Assembly: GCA_015680685.1 (NCBI GenBank)
Contig: MNCI01003606.1
Span: 1-63,074, forward strand
Source: Gnetum montanum
Lineage: Eukaryota > Streptophyta > Gnetopsida > Gnetales > Gnetaceae
DNA: 63,074 bases
Reading direction: 5' to 3'
The notes under the pieces were generated by a model, which was not told the origin of the DNA, ran no database searches, and was given only the letters and a program-made list of their open reading frames with translations. How positions within the stretch are numbered: the first letter of the stretch is position 1; each line of letters opens with the position of its first letter. Made by a program: the position numbers and the translations under genes. Of this stretch, positions 56,771-63,074 are shown piece after piece.

Positions 56771-57160
56771 ACTTTGATGGAGCATCCACCTCTTAAGGGG
56801 GAAGTGCAGCCGCTGTCATCACTTATCCCTCTGGGGAGATCCAACCCTTTGCTTATCGTTTCAACTTTCATTGTACAAACAACATAGCAGAGTACGAAGG
56901 TCTCCTTAGAGGTCTCGCAGCAGCATTGGCTTTAGACATCACGCGACTTGTGGTCAGAGGAGACTCACAACTAGTCATAAACCAGGTCACAGACGTCTAT
57001 ACATGTAAAGCCCAACATTTACAACCATACTGCGACCTGGCAAAGCACCTAACAAGGCAATTCAAAAACATTAATGTGCAACACATCTCTAGAAATGATA
57101 ACACCATCGCAGATGCACTAGCCACCTTGGCATTAAATATATCACCTGACATGTTCCACA
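56755..57160 (+). pseudogene. Element D second RNase H (archaeal-type)
   Basis: In the integrase frame: LNFDGAST (one TAA follows), NNIAEYEGLLRGLAAAL, VVRGDSQLVINQV, and NDNTIADALATLAL. The four catalytic positions (DGA, AEYEG, GDSQL, ADALA) are all kept. An additional RNase H between the usual RNase H and integrase is diagnostic of the Tat lineage. Confidence 0.85.
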
Positions 57161-58494
57161 CATTGCCAAGCTCCATAACCAGTTGTGCTGAACCAATCAC
57201 TGATACCCTTGACATGTTGCCAATCACATCTGTTAGTACAACACACGTGATAGAATGGTATGGCGACATAAAAGAATACCTTCTACGTGGCGTGACACTA
57301 AGACATCTAACAAATGCACAAAAGGATGCAGTACGAAAGCGTTCTAAGCAGTATACCCTAGTAGGAGACACATTGTGTCGTAGATCCTACGAAGGCATAT
57401 TGCTAACATGCGTTAGCAGTACCGATGCCCAAACCATTGTCGAACAAGTACACGACGGACTATGCGGAGGACACATAGTGCCAAAAGCCATGGCAAAGAA
57501 AATAAGACGTTTAGGCTACTATTGACCACACATGAAATACGACTGTCTCTCCAAGGCCAAAGCATGTAGTACTTGTCAAAAACATAGCAATCTAATACAC
57601 GTCCCACCAAATGAGTTGCATACAGCGCAAATCACGTGGCCCTTTCAAAGGTGGGGATTGGACCTTATCGGCCTGATAACACCCCCATCTTCTGCAGGGC
57701 ATAGTTTCATCATAACCGCGATCGAATATTTTACGAAGTGGGTAGAAGCTACTTCCCTTCAAAAAACTACATCTAAACATGTATGCAACTTCATTCTCGA
57801 AAATACTGTAACCCGCTTTAGCATTCCCATGACAATCATCACTGACAACGGGCCACAATTTAGCAATGCTGAAACCAAAACCTTTTGTGAAAGTCTAGGG
57901 ATCAAACACTCGTTTTCATCCCCTTACTACCCTCACAGCAATGGGCAAGTAGAGGCGATGAACAAAATGATTATTACAATACTCAAAAAGATGCTTACCC
58001 GAAGCAAGCAAAAATGGCACAAACAATTGGTATACGCATTGTGGACATACTGTACTACGCATCGAACTTCGACAGGTAAGACGCCATACAGTCTTGTTTA
58101 TGGTTTAGAAGCTATTTTACCTTTGGAATTGCAGGTACCATCATTGAGGATCACCCTTTCCGGACTCCTCGACGAAGGACAAAACAATGATCTACGTATC
58201 ATTGATCTCGATTCGGTAGAAGAAGAACACATACGTGCGCTCGATTAGATCGAATAGTACCAAAAACAACAACGGCAACGACATTGACATAACTTCAATA
58301 AATGCCCCATCAAAGAAGGTGACCTTGTGCTAAAGGCAGTTCGAGAATACTCAGATAAATTCTCAGCCAATTGGGAAGGGCCTTACATGGTCATTAAAGC
58401 ATTTGACAACGGAGCATTCAAGTTAGTTGACATGGAAGGAAACAAGCTTGCCAATCCAACGAATGACTTGTTCCTGAAACCGTTCTACGTTTGA
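57161..58494 (+). pseudogene. Element D integrase
   Basis: Zinc domain at about 57440-57590 (HDGLCGGH...CSTCQKH), with TGA at 57523 where the context suggests Trp. Core: Asp at 57661 (GLDLIG), Asp at 57844 (ITDNGPQF), Glu at 57952 (NGQVEAMN), with exactly 35 residues between the last two, the DDx35E spacing. YFTKWVEA and YYPHSNGQ are family words. The C-terminal part has NWEGPYMVIKAFDNGAFKL, a GPY/F box, and ends FLKPFYV at 58494. Stops occur at 57523 and around 58246-58290. It inserts element DNA into the genome. Confidence 0.9.
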
Positions 58495-58520
58495 GTACAA
58501 GCTCAGGTACATGTGAGTCC

Positions 58521-58849
58521 TGGATTACGACTATAAATTGATACCATAGAACAGTCCTAGATTACGACTATAAACTGATACCACAGCATGTCCTGGAATC
58601 ATGACAGTAAACTGATGCCATACAGTGTCCGCGATGACGATAAACTAGCACCCGTCTGACACGATAGTAAACTGCCACCGTTGCATTCACTAGAGTCCGC
58701 TAAGACTATAAACTGGTTTGCCTCTTCACGGTCCGCTAAGACTAGAAACTGGCAATGCAACGTCTGCCACGATACTAAACAGGCAATGTCCAATGGGTTA
58801 TGACATAAAACTAATCCATGATCGTCCGCCAAGACTATAAACTGGCAAG
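58521..58849. repeat. TAAACT seam repeats, 3' block
   Basis: About ten degenerate units of the type GTCCGCTAAGACTATAAACTGGCA at 30-50-bp spacing, directly after integrase (for instance at 58531, 58567, 58704 and 58835). The core TAAACTGRC recurs in the blocks flanking the antisense gene. Confidence 0.85.
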
Positions 58850-59871
58850 TTCATCTCTGCTTCATCAATCCGCCACAACATTTAAGCTTCATCACTGCAT
58901 AACCCACCATCAGAAGATCCTACCAATGCTACTGCCATTGACATACAGTGCTTGAAATCTCTTTCAGCATCTTTGTTCCATCCGCCGCCGTGTAAGTCTA
59001 AGCTCGATCATTCACTCATGGTTCTCTTGTCTTCTTAGAGTTATGTTTGCAGGATGACACCTAGAGGTTTTTGCATAAGAATGCATCTTGCCACAAACAG
59101 CAAGATGGGATAACGTTCACAACCCACGAGGCAAGACTAAATCGAGCCATTCACTAGTACATCCCCATTGCCCAATGCGTTCACTATCGACTCCCACACA
59201 CACTCTACTTTGCCACACCGTTGATACACCTAGTACATTCAAACTTTTGTAGCACTCTGAAGTCGTTACAACACAAAACACAACACTTGAGCATGAGTAC
59301 AAAATCAAAGCAAAGTTTATTCCAAAAAAAAATGAGACCCCGGGCACTTCCCATAAGCCCCAGGCGGGAAGGTAGTTGTCTTGAAACCAAGTACTCATGT
59401 CAAAACAATCAGAACACATCCAGTCACATGGCTTTGGCTCTTCGCCAACAAGTTCCCCCCTCAACATTAAAAGGGGTTCCTGTTCCTCCAAAGAATGTAA
59501 CACATTCTCCCGTAGCTTTGGTCTCGCCAACAAGTTCTCTTGAGCACTAACCAAGAGTCTTATTCCACCAAAGGACGCACGTTGCATGTCTGTACTCCGA
59601 GTCTGCTAAATACTGGCTATTGACAAGGATCAGCAGGCCGCGTATCTAAGAATCCCCCTTTCCCAGCACAATCCCCGGGATCAGTTATCAATCCCCGCAA
59701 TCTCCATGACCCCCCTAGACACAAAATTCCACTTTCCCAATCCCATGTACTACTGAACACGACACGGTGACGTCTAGTCAAGCGGCGATGGACAAAGTCC
59801 CTATTGGGTTGCTTGTGGTGTTTTGCACTTCTTTGTCGACGCTTCTTGGGTCAATTCCTTCAAACGTCAAC
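58850..59871. other. 3' untranslated region of element D
   Basis: About 1 kb between the repeats and the polypurine tract. No protein domain recognised; open frames on both strands are short and overlap. An A9 run lies near 59326. Confidence 0.5.
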
Positions 59872-59884
59872 AAAGAGGGGCCAA
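59872..59884 (+). other. Polypurine tract of element D
   Basis: AAAGAGGGGCCAA directly before the 3' LTR start TGAAAC at 59885; the plus-strand primer site. Confidence 0.8.
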
Positions 59885-61088
59885 TGAAACACCACAAAAT
59901 TTGGAGCTTAGTACTTGTCCAACACCAAGCAGGTCCCTGGGACCCCAGATGACAACGGCTACATTTGGCATCAAACATGACACCTTCGGAGGTCAGATGC
60001 TCAATTTTCACTAAGTATGCAATTCCAGCGTATACGCCCAAGTGTATGTTCCCAACGTATATGCTCAGATTCTTAGCGTATATGCCCAGCATACACGCCC
60101 AGTGTACACGCCCAACGTACACGCCCAGCATGTGCGCTCAGTAGGTACAACAGAGGCATACGCCCGACATGAAACCTCCAAAGACGACGTGAAAATAACA
60201 CTACAGGGCAAGATTTGGCACAAGGCAGCAACCATCAGCGTATACGCCCGGCATATATGGCCAACACATCAGCGTATACGCCCCAGTGTATACGTCTAGC
60301 ATCCATCAGCGTATACGCCCAGCGTATATGCCAGTGTCCATAGCATCTCCACCTGAGTTCGCATACGCCCAGCGTATACACTTGTCTGATACAGCGTATA
60401 CGCCTAGCAGATGTAATATATTGTATATTTGTAAATATTATGCACTCGGTCAACGTGCCACGTGTCTCCTAACCCGAGTCTAGTGTGACAACCGGTATAA
60501 AAGCCCCAACTTCCCACTTGAACAGGGGCGGCTAAAAAAATCCGAAATCATACCAAAGAGTAATTATGCTGAGAACCAGAGCACAAATACCTCTTACGCT
60601 AGACAACCTTGTATGCTGAGGAGACAGCCTCTACGCTACGCTTACAGTGTGATCCAGCCATTGTCGTCCTTGCATTCACCGAGGCTTTCGTCTGCCTTGT
60701 GTCCCATTCACAACTGCGTTTGACCGGTGCATTGTACTTTCATTCTGTAATGCCATTGTTACATTTTCTTCCCATAATCGTTTACAGTTTGCATTAATTG
60801 TTGTACGTATTCTGTTTATGTCTATTTACGTTTACGCTTTGTTTGTACTGTTTACATTGTTTATGCTCTGTTTACGCCCGCTACGTTGTTTATGTCTAAC
60901 CCAGCGTATAGCACTTCGGTGTACGTTCGGGGAAATCCTTGTCTGATTCGCGTGCGGACCACCCAAGGTACTCTGCCTTCATGCATTCCAGCTCACCCTC
61001 AGGTGAAGGTAGGGTCTTCTATGTGCGTCTTGCGATCCCATGGTCTCTGTTTCCTTCCAGCTGGAGATCGATGATTTCGGGCGGTACA
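59885..61088 (+). mobile_element. 3' LTR of element D (1204 bp)
   Basis: Starts TGAAACACCACAAAATTT and ends GGGCGGTACA at 61088, followed by GAGGT. Same order as the 5' LTR: palindromes, G-box (60459-60464), TATA (60494-60507), then R/U5. It is about 50 bp longer because of small insertions. Confidence 0.95.
60028..60403. repeat. GCGTATACGC palindrome cluster, 3' LTR
   Basis: Exact GCGTATACGC at 60028, 60238, 60272, 60309 and 60394, plus many near versions. The number of exact copies equals that of the 5' LTR, though some intervening copies have diverged differently. Confidence 0.95.
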
Positions 61089-61093
61089 GAGGT
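61089..61093. repeat. 5-bp target-site duplication of element D, right
   Basis: GAGGT, identical to 43392-43396. The gag frame of E continues from here. Confidence 0.9.
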
Positions 61094-62061
61094 AAGGAAG
61101 ATGAGAGACCTTGACGAGAGAGTCGAGAGAGAGGATGAGGGCAGTCTAGAGAGTCTAGGCATGAAAGAAGGGAAGGTAGGGAACCATGTAGGCATCATAG
61201 ATGTCATGAAAGAGATGATCATGATGAACTCCTACTTTCCACCCGAAGCATGCTAGATATAACAGAGGCAGTAAGAATACCAACAAGGCATCAAAAAGAT
61301 AGCCGGATCAAGTGCTTAGACATGAACAATATCCCACACTTCGAAGGGGGATACAACGCTAACTGCAAAATTATTTACAGGCATTCCATGATGCCTGCAC
61401 CTTGCAAAGCATAGAAAATGAGTGGAAAAATTTGAATTTGTTTTCCAGGACACTCATAAAGGAAGTAGAGAGTTGGTACCGGTCCTTAGAACCGAAAACC
61501 ATCGAGAGGTGGAGTACGATGTTAGAACTCTTCAACGATAAGTATCAAACATACTCCAGAGTGTCTGACTTGCGTAAGCAAATCCAAGGATGGAAGAAAT
61601 GTACTCATGAACCCTTGGATGCTACCATGGGCCACTATTATGCATTGCTACATCGTTTCCTGGGCCATGGTTACGCACAGCGGGACCAACTACGCCACAT
61701 CGTAGATGGGCTAAGGTATGAAACTAGGAGAACCCTTGGGACTTATGCCCAAGGGAGACTATTAGAACTTAGATTCCATGAAGTTCATTGCTTGTTGGAA
61801 CAAGTAGCCAAAGAAGAAGGGGAGCTATGAAAAAGGGAAAGTGTGGAAGAATATAACCGTGATCCCTCTCTTCGAAAGAAGGGAGTGAGATTTTGCGATG
61901 AAGAGTATGAGTCACCAATCGAAGAGTTGGTGAATAGGAAAATCTTGCTACTTCAAAAGCTAACAATGGAAGTGGCGGCTAAGGTAGATCAGATACAAGA
62001 CTCCTTGGATAGTAGACTTGAACTTGTTTTGAAAATCATAGAGGAGTCTAAGAAGGAATGA
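61094..62061 (+). pseudogene. Element E gag, capsid part
   Basis: Continues the frame interrupted at 43396 through an Arg/Ser/His-rich linker (SRHERREGREPCRHHRCHER), then LDMNNIPHFEGGYNANC. The capsid from 61402 has ESWYRSLEPKTIERW, LRKQIQGWKK, YYALLHRFLGHGYAQRDQL and TLGTYAQGRLLELRFHEV, Athila-like and the same protein as in C (31398). TGA at 61828 and a frame change follow; 61843-62061 has KLTMEVAAKVDQIQDSLDSRLELVLKIIEE, a coiled-coil stretch. Confidence 0.8.
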
Positions 62062-63074
62062 AGTAGTGACAAGGACAAGAAAAAGTAGAGAGATTCAAGC
62101 CCTGCATGTGACAAGCGTAAAAGGAAAATAATTATCTTTGATGAGGTTGTGGATTCAGATTCAGAAAATGATGGTGGATGTGAGATCTACTACTATGACC
62201 ATCCTAAGGGATGTTGTTCAATCATCTCACATCTACAAGAGTTTGGGGTGTATGCACTCAACTCGAGACTTAACAAATGGCAGACACCCTGAAGGTTACC
62301 TTATCCCCAAGGTAACTCAAGATAGTTCCACCAACTGTTGACGTACTATCCAAGTGGAACTCCACCACAACCCATCGGGCAACATTAGCAATGGCAACAC
62401 CCACAGTTATGGGGGATGCCATCACCTGGGCAACAATACCCTTACTAGAAACCCGATCCTTATGGTTACTACGTGTAGCAGCCGATTTCTCCAAGTGATC
62501 CTATGGGTTACGCAACTCCATGATGTCACTACCTAATCTAGGAATATCATTAGACTTCCCCTCTTGGAAGGGACACTCCACATGTATGCCATCGTCCAAA
62601 TCCATCTGCACCTCTCACACCGGTAGCTCCACCACCAACCGTTCCAACAATGCCAAGGGTATTTCCCACTCAACTACAACAACCCAATGTTATGAGGGCT
62701 TCCAAACCTCAATTCTTAGTTGGTACTAAAAATTTTATGCCTAAAAGACCTTTCTTCAGAACCAACAATCCAATTAAGCCCTCATCGTCACAAGCGGGTG
62801 AACATCTAAACACTGCCGTACCAAATAAGGTTTCGGGACCCCCTTCAAACAAAAAATCGTGTCCAATGCACACGGTTATGTTAACACATACCATAACTGA
62901 CTGGATTAAGGTAGGCCACTTTCCCAAGAAATTATCTGATCTTGGGAGCCCCTTAATTTATCTTTAGGTCACTGGGAATGAACCTCATAAGGCTCTTCTT
63001 AACTCAGGCTCTGGAGTCAACTTAATTTCACAAGAACTGTATAAATCCTGGAACCTACCTCCACTCAAGAAGAG
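62062..63074 (+). pseudogene. Element E gag tail and protease, cut by the window edge
   Basis: CEIYYYDHPKGCCSIISHLQ and FGVYALNSRLNKW (about 62180-62280) parallel element C. A Pro/Thr-rich linker follows (62300-62720), then KFMPKRP-like sequence and HTVMLTHTITDWIKVGHFP (62870-62930). The protease active site reads ALLNSGSGVNLIS (about 62990-63030), Asn where Asp is needed. The rest is outside the window. Confidence 0.75.

Larger units (their letters stand above)
43397..61088 (+). mobile_element. Tat-lineage Ty3/gypsy element D, complete, 17,692 bp
   Basis: Two LTRs (1155 and 1204 bp) with TG...CA ends, perfect 5-bp duplication, primer-binding site, gag-protease, an antisense gene, RT, RNase H, a second RNase H, integrase and polypurine tract. 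Duplicated RNase H (archaeal-type extra domain) and the large size are hallmarks of the Tat lineage (Ogre/Retand group). Coding decay is moderate: gag-protease and pol have several nonsense codons but only few frameshifts. In the first ~160 bp the LTRs differ at roughly a dozen sites, mostly transitions. Confidence 0.95.
41727..63074 (+). mobile_element. Athila-like element E, host of element D, runs off the right edge
   Basis: 5' LTR 41727-42508, tRNA-Asp-type primer-binding site, gag start at 42653, interruption by D at 43396, gag resumption at 61089/61094 and protease at the window edge. Preceding bases ACTAG (41722-41726) are the expected 5-bp target duplication; its partner lies outside the window. 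Confidence 0.85.

Noticed and set aside
58599-59587. ORFs on both strands in the 3' UTR of D
   Set aside because: No domain, overlapping frames, and part of them translates the TAAACT repeats.

Overview
The window is repeat-dense nuclear DNA of a plant, most likely a seed plant with a very large genome (a gymnosperm would fit, but I cannot place it to species). The reasons are layered plant-type Ty3/gypsy elements, plant L1-type LINEs, primer-binding sites of tRNA-Asp type, and AT-rich decayed intergenic DNA. I recognise no intact single-copy host gene, no rRNA or tRNA gene and no CRISPR array. Almost every open reading frame is a fragment of a decayed transposable-element gene, mostly broken by TAG/TGA stops typical of C-to-T decay.

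Layout. Positions 1-42 are the tip of an LTR leaving the left edge. From 43 to about 8060 lies an old large inverted repeat; its left arm was split by a 5.9-kb L1-type LINE (611-6557, 16-bp target duplication, poly-C 3' end). From 9719 to 17709 lies a decayed Athila-like element (A) whose pol is interrupted by a 1.16-kb LTR-like insertion. From 17710 to about 22207 lies a minus-strand relative (B: LTR plus an extra ORF). From 22208 to 25660 is an LTR and primer-binding site (F), itself split by a GC-rich minus-strand LINE. From about 25791 to 31250 is a minus-strand chromovirus-like gypsy element (G). From 31380 to 41726 is another Athila-like element (C), probably the continuation of F, with gag, protease, a 679-bp tandem duplication, pol and a sense extra ORF. 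Element E begins with its LTR at 41727 inside the extra ORF of C and runs off the right edge. The gag of E is split by element D (43397-61088, 17.7 kb, GAGGT target duplication).

Element D is the most informative object. It is a Tat-lineage retrotransposon with two LTRs, gag-protease, RT, two RNase H domains and integrase. Between protease and RT it carries a gene on the opposite strand. I can model this gene as nine exons with GT-AG introns, fully phase-consistent junctions and a summed coding length divisible by three (1,055 codons plus stop), downstream of its own TATA box. Nine nonsense changes mean it is no longer translatable as it stands.

The perfect palindrome GCGTATACGC occurs five times in each LTR promoter region of D and six times in the first intron of the antisense gene, and I saw it nowhere else. 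Other LTR families here carry their own self-complementary short motifs just upstream of their TATA boxes (GATATC, TCGATG in exact 14-bp repeats, AGACGTCT). My leading hypothesis is a self-regulatory module in which an element-encoded accessory protein and a rapidly diverging palindromic target evolve together; this is inference and testable.

Three single-N positions flanked by near-exact direct repeats look like unmerged contig ends rather than biology.
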